In this document: positions 42,674 through 54,811 of the stretch, one piece after another
Layout of the letters: each line of letters starts with the position of its first letter
How positions within the stretch are numbered: position 1 is the first letter of the stretch
Source of the DNA: Tupaia tana
Taxonomy: Eukaryota > Chordata > Mammalia > Scandentia > Tupaiidae
DNA: 64,000 nt
Direction: 5' to 3'
Assembly (NCBI GenBank): GCA_026018925.1
Contig: JAKSZU010000006.1
Coordinates: 194,729,449 to 194,793,448 of the forward strand
Program-made: the position numbers and the translations under genes
The notes under the pieces: model-generated
Told to the model about the DNA's origin: nothing
What the model saw: the letters and a program-made list of their open reading frames with translations, nothing else
The model's database searches: none

Positions 42674-43279
42674 CACCTGACACACTCCCCTTCCTCAGAG
42701 GTCTGCATTGCAATTCCTCAAGACCCTTCTTTAAATTCCTCCACTGTGACAATCTCCACTTCTCCAGTGTCCGCTACCCTCAGGCTGGTGGCTGCTTTGC
42801 GTTGTTAACACATCCATATTTTCTTAGCGTTCCATTTGACATGTCAGTTCTTCAATACAAATTAAAGAATCTTTATATTAACTTCTCTTTGTTGAAAACA
42901 ACAGAAAACTGATGTAGTTTCTTACTAATGCGTCATAATCCTTACTCTTATTCTCTCCTCATTCTGTCTGCTCTTTTTATTCCGTATGATGGTGACGCCC
43001 AACTCTACTGTCTCTAGCAGAGGGCATTCTGCCATTGTACGTACGCGCCTCCGACTACACTGAGTACCTCCACTTGGTTTCTCCTTAATAATCTGTATTC
43101 AATGTGCTGGATCAGCCACAAATCAGATAGTTCCTCTCTCCTCATCCTCCCTCTACCACATCTAATTAGTGTTTCCATTATTATGACATGCTAGGTTTCT
43201 CTTGCATGTCTATTGATTCTTCATTCCCTGTAGCTGAAAGACAGTTTATTATGAAAAGAGAATATGATTTGAAATGACA
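42674..43279. other. Unassigned non-coding DNA
   Basis: Nothing recognised. Confidence 0.4.
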
Positions 43280-43690
43280 GACATGATTCTAATCCTGGCT
43301 TTCATTTTATGGCTTTTGAGACTCCAGTTTAAGTACCACACACTCTCTTAGCCTTTGCTTCCTACTACAAAATGAGAAACAATTCTATCCTCACAGGATT
43401 ATTTTGAGGAAATAAAAGAGTGAATGGGAATGTGGGCCAGCAGGTGGGGTGGTGGTTATGGTGCTAGACTGCCACATGACCAACCGGAGTTTGAGTCCCA
43501 GACCTGGCAGCTTACTTTCTCACTTGTCCTCTGTCTCTCTGGTGAGTGTATGTGCCCTATAGCAAATTAAACTAATCATCATCATCGTAAATTAAAATTA
43601 ATTAAATAATTATAGAAAAAAAAGAGTGAATGGGTATGAAGTATCTAGAACAGCGGTATTGATCACACGTTAGACACCCAGATATTAGTT
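43280..43690 (+). mobile_element. MIR interrupted by a short SINE
   Basis: 'ctaatcctggctttcattttatggc', 'agcctttgcttcctactacaaaatgag', 'tcacaggattattttgagg' and, after the insertion, 'gaagtatctagaacagcggt' form one MIR in order. Confidence 0.65.
43430..43619 (+). mobile_element. Short (internally deleted) SINE nested in MIR
   Basis: GGGCCAGCAGGTGGGGTGG head, box B 'AGTTTGAGTCC' near 43488, then 'cagacctggcagctt' joined directly to 'actttctcacttg', CT-rich part and 'CCCTATAGCAAA'. TSD: aaaagagtgaatggg at 43414-43428 and 43620-43634. The same junction occurs at 44899 and 56007. Confidence 0.92.
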
Positions 43691-43919
43691 TTATTTTCCT
43701 TTCTTTGCCATTGTTCTCTTTTTTTCCCCATTGTTCTCTTTTGTAAGGATTTTTACAATCGCCTCCTAGCTGCTTTCATCCTATTGATTATCCATACTAT
43801 TTTCAAAGATATCTTTCAAGGGTACTGATTTCTTATGTTGTTCTTTTGTGTAATTTCCTTCTGATAGCCTACAGAATAAATGCAATCATATTAGCCTGAC
43901 AGCCAGGCTACCCCTGTCC

Positions 43920-44160
43920 CTCCACAGGGACCCAGGCCTACCCAGCCTTGCCATCATTTCTTCCTCTCCGTGTACACTATGCATGCCACAGTCCTATCAC
44001 TGTTCTTTTGCTAATGTTGTTTGCTCTGCCTCTGCTCTCAAATGCTCTCCTTATGCTGCCTGTTCTAGTTACCTCCCACCCCCAACTCCTACCCCTCACT
44101 TAGAAAATCCTACTTATCATTTAAGACTCAGCTCAAGCTGTTTTTGATGATGAAGTTTGG
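43920..44160 (+). mobile_element. L2 LINE 3' fragment
   Basis: 'tttgctctgcctctgctctcaaatgctctcc' and 'aaaatcctacttatcatttaagactcagctcaag' match the L2 3' region (TCCTACTCATCCTTTAAGACTCAGCTCAA). Confidence 0.75.
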
Positions 44161-44868
44161 GGAATATAGTTTTGGTCCCTGAATCTAAACACCCACTCAT
44201 CCTCCTTCTTAAAGTTCCCTATTAGAAAGTGAGGGAGCTTTACAAACAAAACATTTCAGCCAAATGGAGAAATGTGATTTTACTTGCTGGGAAATCACCT
44301 TTTATTGTCTTGTTGTCTGCAATTCTGGTGAACTGTGATTATAAATACGGTCTAGGTCTAAAATAAGAGGGACTTCCTCTTCTATTTGTGTAATCTAGAA
44401 TATCTGAGGCATCAAAATAGTTGCATGGATGAGAAAGACTTCATTCCCATGCTTATCTCGTAGGAGCAGGAAGCAAAAGGAAGGAAATAGATGAGGAGGC
44501 CATGAGCATGGCCTTATACTTTCTACAGCTCAGGAGCTGCCCCACTAGAAAGCGGGTTCCAGTGAATATTCTGGAGTTTGTCTAATAAGGTTTACAATTT
44601 CTTCCTTTAAAAGTTGCTAATACATGACAGAGAAAGACAGAACTTGGGCAGAAAGTTCTCTCCTCACATGTGGACAGAGAACATATGAATTCTTCTCTTA
44701 TAAAATACTCCGTTATTACCCCTGCTAGGGAAAAAAAAAGGTGGTTCTCTAGTATCCAAAGGGACCCTACCTCAAAGTTCATACCTCTGTCTCCTTGTCA
44801 TAGTTTACTCCAAGCTCTGATTGTGTATATTTCTGCTATAACTGCTTGTAATTCTATCTTCCTGCTGT
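44161..44868. other. Unassigned non-coding DNA
   Basis: Nothing recognised. Confidence 0.4.
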
Positions 44869-45127
44869 TAGGTCATTGGGAAAGTCTTGACATACTTTCC
44901 TTTCCTTTTTTTTTTTTAAGAATTATTTATTTTATTTATTATTTTTTAATTTGACCAGAAAGAGACAGAGAAAGAAAGGGAAAGTGTGAAAGCAAGCTGC
45001 CAGGTCTGGGCCTTGAACTGTAGTCAGCCATATTACACTCCAGCACCTTAACCACCATGACACCTGTAGCTCCCCTGCCATATTTTTCTATGCAAAAATG
45101 CACCATAACTTTTCCAACAAGCCAATA
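44869..45127. mobile_element. Palindromic mariner-type MITE split by a SINE
   Basis: The left arm 'aggtcattgggaaagtcttgacata' (44870-44894) pairs with the right arm 'ccataacttttccaacaagcc' (45103-45123). The core 'atatttttctatgcaaaaatg' is preserved to the right of the SINE. It is the same element as at 57097-57175. Confidence 0.75.
44899..45078 (-). mobile_element. Short (internally deleted) SINE nested in the MITE
   Basis: 'tttgaccagaaagagacagag', AG-rich, then 'gtgaaagcaagctgccaggtctgg' joins the CT-rich segment directly to the head, skipping about 90 bases of body. Head ends 'ccatgacacctgtagctccc'. Confidence 0.88.
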
Positions 45128-46138
45128 GATTGAGAGGTAATTACATAACTGATCATTTATGGTTTTTTGCTTGTTTGCTTGTTTTTCAGTAAGGACAGCT
45201 TTTTAAATAATTTTTCTAAGCTTTATAATTCTAGTTTAATTGAAGTAAGTGCTCAAAACTATTTGTTGATTTAATGAAGTTATGGTTAAGCTTCAAGCAG
45301 GACCAGGTGAATTACTCTCTACTTTGTGTGTGTTGTTTTCCCTTTCGTCTTGGTAAGAATAAAGCGAACATTAGGACCTACCAATTCCAGCTAATTTAGG
45401 AGCTGAGTTTACTCCTTTCACATGTTCTTATTTATATGTATCACAGGAGCTTGAAACGTTTACTCTGAGATTACCTTAGTATAAAACTATGCTTTGCCGA
45501 GAAGAGGACCTAATACCTTGGATATTAGATCATTCATATTTTGTGACCAATTGTGTTGCAGTCAAAGTTTACTATAGTTCATTTAAAAAATGTTAAAGTA
45601 TCTATTTTTTTTGTATTCAAAACCCATTCTTTCATATTATAAAAGAACATTTTTAGTAATTTGGAAAGGGGTATATTTTATCACAACTGCTAAGTCTAGG
45701 AAGATGTGTCTACTTTCTTTGCAAGGGTTAAAAAAAAGAAAAAAGAAAAACAGTTAAGAAACACAAGATGAAAATTATTTGTTGAAGATCGTATGTATAG
45801 TAATGTCTTTGACTAAACCAATATGCAGTGTATTCTGAATGGGAAATACATTTCTTTTGTATGCTATAATGACATACAGTGAATGAATGTAAAATAAATA
45901 AAAATTAAAAATGAATTATGGTCGAAACCTTTGTTTTTGCTACTTTCTACAGGGTTTGAAGTAGCAACCTTTATGGAGCTGAAGGACATTGTAAGTGATT
46001 GATTTCTCTATATGGGCAAATATTCTGTATCCCAGGGCCCAGGACTAAGGAGGAGCAGGTCTCGACAGGAAGCCTTGTTGCGATGGAAATATTTATATAC
46101 AGCTGAGGAGAATGGAAGGAATTTTAATGAGTTAGCCT
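45128..46138. other. Unassigned AT-rich DNA
   Basis: Nothing recognised over 1 kb. Confidence 0.4.
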
Positions 46139-46517
46139 GTGCTATGCACTGAATTGTGCCCTTCTAATCTTGTGTGTTGAAGTCTTACCCTCCAATGAGA
46201 CTGTTTCGAAATAGGGCTTTTAGGAGGTAATTAGGTTAAATGATCAGGATAGGGGTCAGGACCTGGTCTGATGGGACTGATGGCCCTAAAAGAAGAGAGA
46301 GCTCTATAACTCTCTCTCCATGCACACACAATGAGGAAAGGCCAAGGGAGCCCATACTGAGAAGACTGGTCACCTGAAAACCAGGATGAGAGCTCTCATC
46401 TGAACCCAACGATGCTGCCACCCAGAGCTCAGATAGCCAGCCTCCAGAGCTATAAAAAAATCAGTTTCTGTTGTTTAAACTACCTAGTCTATGGAAACCC
46501 AAGGGGTCTAAGACAGC
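46139..46517 (+). mobile_element. MLT1 LTR
   Basis: 'tgtgctatgcactgaattgtgccc', 'gttgaagtcttaccctccaatgagactg', 'ttaggaggtaattaggttaaatgatc', 'gggactgatggccctaaaagaagagag', 'agccagcctccagagctataaa', 'ctgttgtttaaactacctagtctatgg' follow an MLT1 LTR from start to end. Confidence 0.85.
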
Positions 46518-47352
46518 CTGAATGGCTGCACATTTGTTTGAGAAGGTATTTGAGAAATGGATTGGAGTATGGTATTAGTAGTTTTGCTCAGATAAGGATA
46601 AACACGCTGGGTTATGAGTTAAGAATAAAGTACTCCATTGATGGGATCTATAGTCTGGGCCTATTACCTATATGCTTGTTCTTAGGTGTAAACTAAGAAG
46701 TTGTTCTTTTTCATTTTCCACTGACTTAAAGCCTGACAATTTCCTGAGGCTCACTCTAATGCTCTGCTCCCTTGATACCTTCTCATGACTTACGTAGCTG
46801 AATTCATCATCCCTCCTCATGTTCTCGTACTACGTTGTCCAAACTTTAATTTTTGTGTGTATGTCCTGGTTAGTTATGCACACAGCCCCCTATAAGATAC
46901 ACATCCAATCACAAAGACTGGGTGACATGATTCAGTACATGGTTTTGTTCTTTGTTTCTGATACTTATCATTCGTACTTTACTAGGTGTCAAATTAGATC
47001 TTCTATTACTCCCATGTATGTGCTTTTTTATTATTATAACTTTTTGTCTTTCCTTGATATAGGAAAGTTTGTTATAAAAAGGAAGAATTTTGTTCCTACA
47101 TGTCTGTATAGGCACATGCAAGTGTACAGAACAGGTCAGGGAGGATATTTACCTATCAGTGAACATTTGGGTTGTTTCCAGTTTGGGGTTATTACAAATA
47201 AATTCCACTTATATATTTTCTGAGGGTCTTTTCATTTTTTTGTGGAATGGGGCTAGAACAGAGATGGCAGGGAGAATAAAATAGCTGAATCTACTAAATA
47301 ATCTTACAACAATAACAACAGTAAACATTAAAAAATTAGGTTGTATGTACCA
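46518..47352. other. Mostly unassigned; small antisense LINE-1 scrap
   Basis: At 47155-47212 'tcagtgaacatttgggttgtttccagtttggggttattac' resembles the reversed LINE-1 3' UTR. A 134-codon frame at 46819-47223 crosses it and has no other support. Confidence 0.4.
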
Positions 47353-47622
47353 CTTTTTTTTTCTTTTTGAGAGGTTTTTGCTATAGTGTGTGTGCACTTG
47401 CCAGACAGACATAGAGAGACAGTGAGAAATCGCCCCCCCCCCCCCCCCCCCCCCAGGGAGGATGGCCAGGCCACAATCCCTTCTCCTCCACTCTCCTCTC
47501 AGGATCTTGGGCATGCAAGAGCACACACCCAGCATGAATATAAGCCATCAGGTCCAGGACTTGAACTGTGGTTGACTACATGGGAGTCTGGCGACATAGT
47601 CATTACGCCTACTGCTGGTCCC
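47353..47622 (-). mobile_element. tRNA-derived SINE with a C22 run
   Basis: The usual C6 of the C6/G6 palindrome is expanded to about 22 C (47433-47454), with the opposing G side reduced to 'aggga'. Otherwise complete from poly(T) to 'cctactgctggtccc'. Confidence 0.92.
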
Positions 47623-47640
47623 AGACACTACTGTTTTTTA

Positions 47641-47883
47641 AAGGGAGATTTTTTGCTATAGGGCATGTACACCTGCCATAGAGACAGAGACAGACAGAAA
47701 GTGAGAAATCATCCCCGATGCGGATGGCCATGCTAAAATCTTTTCTCCTCTATTCTTCTCTCAGGATTTAGGGCACACATGCACATGCACCTGGCATGAG
47801 TTACAAGCTGCTGGATCTGGAACTCAAACCATGTCATCCATGTAGTAGTCCAGCGATGTAACCATTATGCTATCTGCATCTGC
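47641..47883 (-). mobile_element. tRNA-derived SINE, middle-aged
   Basis: 'gagattttttgctatagggcatgtac', 'gctaaaatcttttctcctc', 'gggcacacatgcacatgcacctgg', head decayed to 'atgctatctgc'. The bases agacactactgtttttt (47623 on) and agacactgtttt (47884-47895) act as TSD. Confidence 0.87.
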
Positions 47884-47993
47884 AGACACTGTTTTAAGTG
47901 CTATAACTCTCATAAAAGTCCTAGGACTTAAGGACTAGTGTTATTCTATTTCATACGTCAGAAAATTGTAATAGGGAGAGTTAAAAACTCCCA

Positions 47994-48228
47994 AGTCATG
48001 GACTGCCATATAGTGCATTGGGGAAGCCTTGTGCATGGGACATGGATCCTGGTTGGTCAACCACAGTTCAAATCCTGGCCCTGGCAACTTGAAAAACAAG
48101 CCAAGTGCAAAACCCTGCCAGGATGGAGAGATGGATAAAAAGGGTTGTGGTGTGACCATGCTGCATTGGGAGTTGTTTTCTCTTTCTCTCTCATAAGCAC
48201 ATGTGCCCTCTGGCAACTAAAAGAAAAG
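47994..48228 (+). mobile_element. tRNA-headed SINE, older subfamily
   Basis: Decayed head, box B 'AGTTCAAATCCTGG' near 48066, 'cttgaaaaacaagccaagtgc', 'ccatgctgcattggg', end 'catgtgccctctggcaac'. TSD aaaaactccc at 47983-47992 and agaaactccc at 48229-48238. Confidence 0.75.
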
Positions 48229-48302
48229 AAACTCCCATCAGTGGCTGACCTGGTAGATGTCTCATTTTATCTTCAAATGGTAATTTATTACTGTATTATT
48301 AC

Positions 48303-48559
48303 TGTATTAGTTTTACATCGCTATAACTGGCCAGAACTAACCTGGATGGAAGAGATGAGCCTGGCGCTAATTGCTATTTTGTGGTTTTACTTGGATGCAT
48401 CAGGAAGGCTGAGCAACCTAAGGTTGTCTCCACTGTAAGAGGAAGTGTGAATGCTGGTTGCATCAGAGTGACCAATTCAAACAGTGCCAGTTTCAGTAAT
48501 GGGTCAATGGGATTGCTGCTTGAATTGACCAATCTAATTGCGTAAATTTCAACATTTTA
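48303..48559 (+). mobile_element. LTR-like repeat block, copy A
   Basis: 'agaactaacctggatggaagagatgagcc', 'ttgctattttgtgg', 'aacctaaggttgtctccactg', 'cagagtgaccaattc', 'ggattgctgcttgaattgaccaatc' are shared, in order, with the minus strand of 59745-60140. CCAAT motifs recur. I take it for a solo LTR fragment of unknown family. Confidence 0.6.
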
Positions 48560-48999
48560 TTATTACTATAAACATATTCCTACAAAATAATATAAATCTA
48601 TTTATTAGTTTATAGTTTGCAGGTCAGAAGTCCAAATGGATCTCACTGGACTAAGATCAAGGTGTAGGCAGGGCTGTGTTTTTTTCTGAAGGTTCTGGGG
48701 GAAAAATCTGTTCTCTGGCCTTTTCTAGCTTCTAGTGGTTATCCTCATGCTTTGACTCAGCCCTCTACCCAGACTGTAGTGACAGTACCTTTCTTAAGAT
48801 GCTATCTTACTAATTCTTAACCTTTTACGTCCTTCCCTATTTAAGGACCTTTGTACCTATACTAGGCCCACCCAGATAATCTAGAATAATCTCATTTTAA
48901 GGATACCACTTAATATATAATCTAATATATTCATAGGTACTTAAGATTAGAATATACATATCCTAAATAGGCAAGTGGGCATTATTCTGCCTATGACAA
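48560..48999 (-). mobile_element. MLT1 LTR, antisense
   Basis: 'tagtttgcaggtcagaagtcc', 'actaagatcaaggtgtaggcagggctg', 'ctagcttctagtggttatcc', 'aggcccacccagataatctagaataatctcatttt' are reversed MLT1 landmarks. The right end is AT-rich and decayed. Confidence 0.8.
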
Positions 49000-49518
49000 A
49001 TTCTGAGTCTTATTCAACTTAAAAAAAAACATTTTGAGCACTTAATGAGGTACTAGGTACTATGTTAGGTTCTGTGGTACAAGCAAGGATTAGATACAGT
49101 TTCTTCTTCCCACATGAAGTGTAGCCTAATGTTTTATGTGAAAAGACTGACTCACTACCAGAGATTGAGTCCCTTGTTTTTCTGACAATATAAGGAGAAT
49201 GACCAAAGAACACACACTACATGTCATATCCAATGGTCAAGTTTTTTCATAATTAAGCCCCAAATCAGTACTTACAATGCTGAACCTAGTGAGAATCAAG
49301 CACACAGTTCAACATATTATCTACATTAACTAAAATAATGATTAAGAGAAAGAATGAAAAGAAGTCAGTTTTCCTTAGTGCATTGCTATGCCCTTTAAGC
49401 ATTTTATTTTATGATTTTTTCAAAAGATATCTTCTTTCTTTTACATTCAATCATTGTATATTGTTAGAACATACAAAATGTATTTTCTCAGAATGAATAC
49501 ACTGTATATTAGTCTAGT
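49000..49518. other. Unassigned non-coding DNA
   Basis: At 49040-49110 'aatgaggtactaggtactatgttagg' hints at an L2/MIR scrap. Otherwise nothing is recognised. Confidence 0.35.
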
Positions 49519-49530
49519 AAAAGATGTTGC

Positions 49531-49780
49531 AGGAGCAACAGCGTAATGTCTATGTCGCTGGACTCCCATGTAGTCGACTGCTGTTTGAGTCCTGGACCTG
49601 GTGACTTAAACTCACGCCAGGTGTGTGGGCATGCGTGCCCAAGATCCCGAGAGGAGGATGGAGAAGAAGGTATTGCGACGTGGCCATCCCCCCTGGGGGG
49701 TGATTTCTTGCTTTCTGTCTCTCTGTCTTTCTGACGAGTGTAAACGCCCTATAGCAAAAATCTCTCTCTCAAAAAAAAAA
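49531..49780 (+). mobile_element. tRNA-derived SINE, young
   Basis: 'AGGAGCAACAGCGTAATG' head (first bases altered), 'gtagtcgactgctgtttgagtcc', 'cccaagatcccgagaggagg', CCCCCC/GGGGGG palindrome, 'CGCCCTATAGCAAAAATC' and tail. TSD: aaaagatgttgc at 49519-49530 and 49781-49792. Confidence 0.95.
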
Positions 49781-49839
49781 AAAAGATGTTGCCACACATA
49801 TTATCATTAACAGATAACTTTCCATTATTTGTGTTTCTT

Positions 49840-52110
49840 AAATGTTTTACTTCTTTCTTTTCCCCCTTAATTACCTCCCCTTCCCCCTTTTCCCTCCCTG
49901 CTCCTACACTGTCTCCAGTATCCACAGTTGCTCTCGATGATTTTATAACTTCCAATCTTACAGTTTCTGTTATAAAATACAGACATTCAGTACATTTTGA
50001 TTGGGGACATACAGTGCTTCTCTTTCATAGTCTGGCTTGCTTTGCTTTTCACTAAAGCTTCTATATTTATTTACTTTCTATCATATACCAAGGTCTCATT
50101 TTTTTTTTTTTTAATGGCTGAGTAGTATTCTATAGTGTATATTTTCCACATTTTTTCAATCCATTCATCTCTTCATGGACATTTGGGTAGGTTCCATGTC
50201 TTAGAAATTATTAATAATGCCACAATAAACATGGATATTCAAGTGTTTTTCTGATTGATTGAGTGTATTCCTACCCTTCAGGTAGATATCTAAGATCGGA
50301 ATTGCTGAATCATGCGGTAGTTCTACCTGTAGGTCTTTGAAGAATCTCCATATTGTTCTCCATAGTGACTGTACTAATTTACATTCTTACCAACAGTGTA
50401 GGAGAGTTCCCTTTTCACCACAGCTTCACCAGCACTTCATTATTTATTATTATTTTTTAATCTTAGCTATTCTGACTGGGGCTAGGTAGTATCTCATTGT
50501 GGTTTTGATATACATCTCCCTTATGATAAGAGATTATAAACATTTTTCCATATGCTTTTTGACTGTTCATATATTTTCCTTAGAGAGTTACCTGTTCAGC
50601 TAATTTGCCTATCTTTTAATTGGGTTGATTATTTTATTTTATTTTTTGGTAAGCTGCTTGAACTCCCTGTATATTCTGATTATCAGTCCCTTGTCTGAAG
50701 CATAGTTTGAAAATATATTTTCCCATTCTGAAGGTTGTTGAGTCATTCTAATTATTCTTTCTTTTGCTGTGCAGAAGCTTTTTAACCTGATGAAATCCTA
50801 CTTGTCTATTTTGAGGATTGTTGCCTGTGCATTGGAGTTTTTATTTAAGAAGTCCTTACCTACTCTAATGTCTCCAAGAGTTTCCTCTGTGTTATCTACC
50901 AGTAATTTTATAGTTTGAGGTCTTAGGTTTAGATCTTTAGATCTTAGGTTAGAGATAGAGGTCAAGTTTCATCTGTTTTTCAGGTGAATATTCAATTTTT
51001 CCAGGGCCATTTGCTAAAGAGATTTTCTTTTCTCCACTGAATTGTCTGATGCCCTTTGTCAAAAATCAGTTGGTTGTATGTTTTGGTGTTTATTTATGTA
51101 GTCTCTCTTCTCATCCATTGATCTACATGCTTATTTTTGTGCCAGTACCATGCTGTTTTGATTATCATAGGTTTGCAATATATTTTGGTGTTAGGGAGTT
51201 AGATGCCACCTACTCCATTCTTCTTGTGCAGTATTGTTTTGGCAATACAGTGTCTTTTATAATTCAAGACAAATTCTATTATCATATTTCACTAAATCTG
51301 TGAAGCATGTTTCTGGTAATGTGATTGGAATTGTATTACATTTGTAGATTAATTTGGGTAGAATTAACATTTTGACTATATTAATTCTTCCAATCCAGGA
51401 ATATGGGACATTTCTGAACTTTTTGTATCATTTTCAATTTCTTGTTTAAGTTTTTCATAATTTTTCTTGTACAAGTCTTCAGCTTCTTTGGTTAGTTTAT
51501 TCCTAGACATCTCATTTCTTTTTGGGCTATTGTAAATAGAATTGCTTTCTTCAATTCTATGTCAGTCTGTTCACTGTTGGTGTATAGAAATGCTACAGAT
51601 TTTTGTGTGATGATCTTGTATCCTGTCACTTTACTATATTCATTTATCACTTCCAGAAGTTTATTTTGAGAATTCTTTTGGGTTTTCTATATATATAGTC
51701 CTGTTATTTGCAAATAGAGATATTTTCATTTCTTCTTTCCCTATTCAAATGCCTTTTATTTATTCTCTTGTCTAATTGCATTGGCTAGAACTTCTAACAC
51801 TATATTGAAAAGAAATGGAGAAAGTGGGCAGCCTTGTCTTGCTCCAGATTTTCCCAGTGGATGATATTGGGCTTTTCATCTATGGCTTTTATTGTGTTGA
51901 GAAATATTCCTTATGCTGATTATAATGAGAGTCTTAATTATAAAGGGATGTTATATTTTGCCAAGTGCTTTTTTCTGCATCAATTGATATGATCATATGG
52001 CTTTTATTTTTCCCTCTATTGATATGATGTATAACATTATTGTTTTATGTATGTTGAATCACCCTTGCATCTCTGGAATAAAGCCAACCTGATTATGGTG
52101 TATAATCTTT
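49840..52110 (-). mobile_element. LINE-1, ORF2 3' part plus 3' UTR, antisense
   Basis: From low to high coordinate (3' to 5' of the element): C- and T-rich 3' UTR (49860-49920), 'gagtagtattctatagtg' (50119), 'gtagttctacctgtaggtc' (50315), 'ttgctgtgcagaagctttt' (50764), 'gccagtaccatgctg' (51140), 'aattcttccaatccagg' (51381), 'tgggcagccttgtcttgctcc' (51826), the reversed DAEK-type RT motif (about 51960-51985), 'cttgcatctctggaataaagcc' (52063). It stops near 52110, so it is 5'-truncated in the reverse-transcriptase domain. Frames are broken; it is inactive. Confidence 0.9.
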
Positions 52111-53777
52111 TTAATGTTATATTTTTATTTATAGTCTCTAATATCAGGAAAGAGGTAAGGTAAATAATATTTTGTCTGAAGATAATAGGAAGACCATGAA
52201 ATTTTTATCTCAGTGAAAGTGTAATTATTTTATTAAGTTGAATATATTCATGCATCAAACAGTAAGATATTTAGACCACTACATTAATCATCTGGGTCCC
52301 AAAGTAAACTTATTAATTATAGAGAACTATTATGAGATGAAGTTGTTGGCTTAAATTACATGTAGTTAAATTCCATTGCTTTTGTGAGTTGTATTTCTAC
52401 TTAGATTACATGTTCCTTAAGCATTGAAGAATGGCACTTTATAGTGTTTATATTGCCTAGTAGAGTACTTTGCTCACAGAAAGTGCACTATAACTCTTTA
52501 TTAAATGTTAATTGCACTAAAGATTTTAGATCCCTCCCAAATATATTTTTCTCAATTATGCCTGCCATTGCAGAACCTAAAATGTGAGAATCTAATTATC
52601 TTGAATGGAAGTGCAGAAGAAAGATGGTTAGGTGAAGAGTAGTCTGGCAAATAAGATATCTCAAGCCTGAGTTTTGTTAGTAAATCGTTGATAGTGGCAC
52701 CAAGTAATATAGATGCAAGCATAAAATAATGGGTACAGAAATTAAGCTGAAGGCTGACTGTAATTGAGTGCATATAATGCATACAACTATTGGATTTTAG
52801 GTGTACAACACCATTGTGAGTAGAAATACTGGCTACATGTAAAGATTCAGAGACATAGTTGATAAAGGCAAGTATGAGATAATGGATATTCTTAGAAGTT
52901 AAACTTAAAAGTTGAGTGAACAAGTCCCCCTAGCTGGATGGCCTGAGAATATTCCTGGAAAGCTCTTGCACTGTTCTTGGTAGATGTAGAGAAACAGAAC
53001 CAAATTCATACTGATGTTAATTCTTCAAAAATATTTAGCCATCTGTCCAATTAGCTTTTACCTTTTTCTTTAGGGCAGCATGTCTTATTCCTCTGAAATA
53101 GTCTACTATTTTTTTATGCTGGTACAACTGTTTGCTTGGGTGATATGTTTGGAAACCTGATATGGCTGAAGTTTTCCACTTCTGTCTCAGTTACATTTGT
53201 AGATTTTTCTAAACAGGCACAAAACCTCTCTTAATTCTTTGAATTAGATGGAAAGAACTTTCAATGTTCAGGAGATAAAAGCCAGCCTGCTGAGCTCTAC
53301 AAGACAAAAACCATGACTGTTGAACAAGAAATTTCTGTGGTCAAATAACTTTAAAGCACTTGATTTGCTGCCTGCTACTAGAAATATTTCTGTTTGGCTT
53401 AGGATAAACAGAATAGAAAAGGAATGAAAACAGTACCAGATTTATGGTTGACTTTCGTATGAGCTGAGTTTTGGAATTCAGTCAGAATGGTGATGCTCTC
53501 TAGCTGTCTCCCTCAATGAAAATAAACAAATAAACAAATAGCCTTTACTACTGGCAATTCTTGTTCAAAAAAAAAAAAAAAAGCAAAAAAAGAAAATTGG
53601 ACCATAAAATTTGTTACCTCTTAGTGTTCAACTTTTAGTTGTTTCTATCCAATCTGTTCTCTCCTTCTGGCTACATGGTTGACCTGTGAAGCTCATTATC
53701 AGCCACCTAAACCGTTAGGTTTAGCCACATTAATACATTTTCATTAATGAAAAGTATATAGGAATGGGATTTCATCT
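52111..53777. other. Unassigned AT-rich DNA
   Basis: At 52400-52515 'tagattacatgttccttaagc' to 'actctttattaaatgtt' resembles an L2/MIR 3' end. An AAAT-rich tract at 53515-53545 and an A-run at 53567-53582 are present. Nothing else is recognised. Confidence 0.4.
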
Positions 53778-54030
53778 CTTTTTTTATTAAAAAAAATTGC
53801 CAAAGATTGTGTGCAGTTTCACAGTAGATAGAGATGAAAGGAGGGAGAGCAAGCACCCCCATGGGACATGATCATGCCATGATCCCTTCTTCTCCATTTT
53901 TCTATCCTGTGGGGATTCATATGTACACATGCCCCACGTGTTTTCCAAGTTACTAAGTCTGAGACTTGAACTACATAGTTGGCCATGTAGGATCTAGATA
54001 TATTATCCATCAGGACATGAGCTGGCCTGC
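53778..54030 (-). mobile_element. tRNA-headed SINE, old
   Basis: 'ttttttattaaaaaaaattgcc', 'aagcacccccatgggacatgatcatgccatgatcccttcttctcc', 'gtgttttccaagttactaagtctgagacttgaactac', head ending 'ggacatgagctggcc'. Confidence 0.72.
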
Positions 54031-54253
54031 TATTTCATTTCTTAAAAAAAAATGATGATGGATACTTTCTCTATTTGCATTGGATATGCATTAGACTAGA
54101 TATATATTGATCTTCATGGTGGAAAGAACCATAAGTAGAGCAACTTTGGAAGCCACTTGGAGATGGCAGAATTGCTGCACTGTCCTTGGTACCTGAATAA
54201 CTCTATGGAACAGAGTTTATCTATCCTTTTGAAGTGTTACAGCATAGAGAAAT

Positions 54254-54330
54254 GTTGGGTCATCAGCAAAGTCATGACACATTTTTGCATAAAAAATACA
54301 GAAAAATATGTCATGACTTTTAATGTCTAC
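54254..54330. mobile_element. Palindromic mariner-type MITE
   Basis: Arms 'gtcatgacacatttttgcat' (54271-54290) and 'aaaaatatgtcatgac' (54302-54317) are inverted repeats around 'aaaaaatacag'. It is the reverse orientation of the copy at 57097-57175. Outer arms are decayed. Confidence 0.7.
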
Positions 54331-54550
54331 TTATTTGAACTACTATATTTTAAGAAGTTTTTGTTATACAGCTTAGACTTTACCCTAGTAATTACATTGA
54401 CTAAACATAAAATAAAAATAAAATATACAATGTAACTAAAAATAATGTTTTTCTATAAACTTTTGGAAGACTTTCTACCTTGCTCCCTTGACTTCAGATC
54501 CGATTTTGTGACAGTTACAGTTGATTTTGATTATTTTTTTCAAAATCCCA

Positions 54551-54811
54551 GGGAACCAACAGTTAGCATAATGGCTATGTCGCTGGACTCCCACGTAGTT
54601 GACCGCGGTTCGCGTCCCGGACCTGGTGGCTTAGAACTCATGCCGGGTGCGTGTGCATGCGTGTCCAGGATCCCGAGAGGAGAATGGAGGAGAAGGGATT
54701 GCGGCGTGACCATCCCCCCTGGGGGGTGATTTCTCGCTTTCTGTCTCTATGTCTCTCTGTCTGTCTGGCGAGCACACACGCCCTATAGCAAAAACCTCTC
54801 AAAAAAAAAAA
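54551..54811 (+). mobile_element. tRNA-derived SINE, very young
   Basis: GGGAACCAACAGTTAGC head, 'gtagttgaccgcggttcgcgtcccgg' with intact CpGs, full body, CCCCCC/GGGGGG palindrome, 'CGCCCTATAGCAAAAACC' and tail. The GGGAACC start pairs it with 42064, 55164 and 55471 as one recent subfamily. Confidence 0.96.

Noticed and set aside
49840..52110. Possible reverse-transcriptase gene or retron
   Set aside because: It is a 5'-truncated LINE-1 ORF2 with broken frames, in antisense, plus its 3' UTR.
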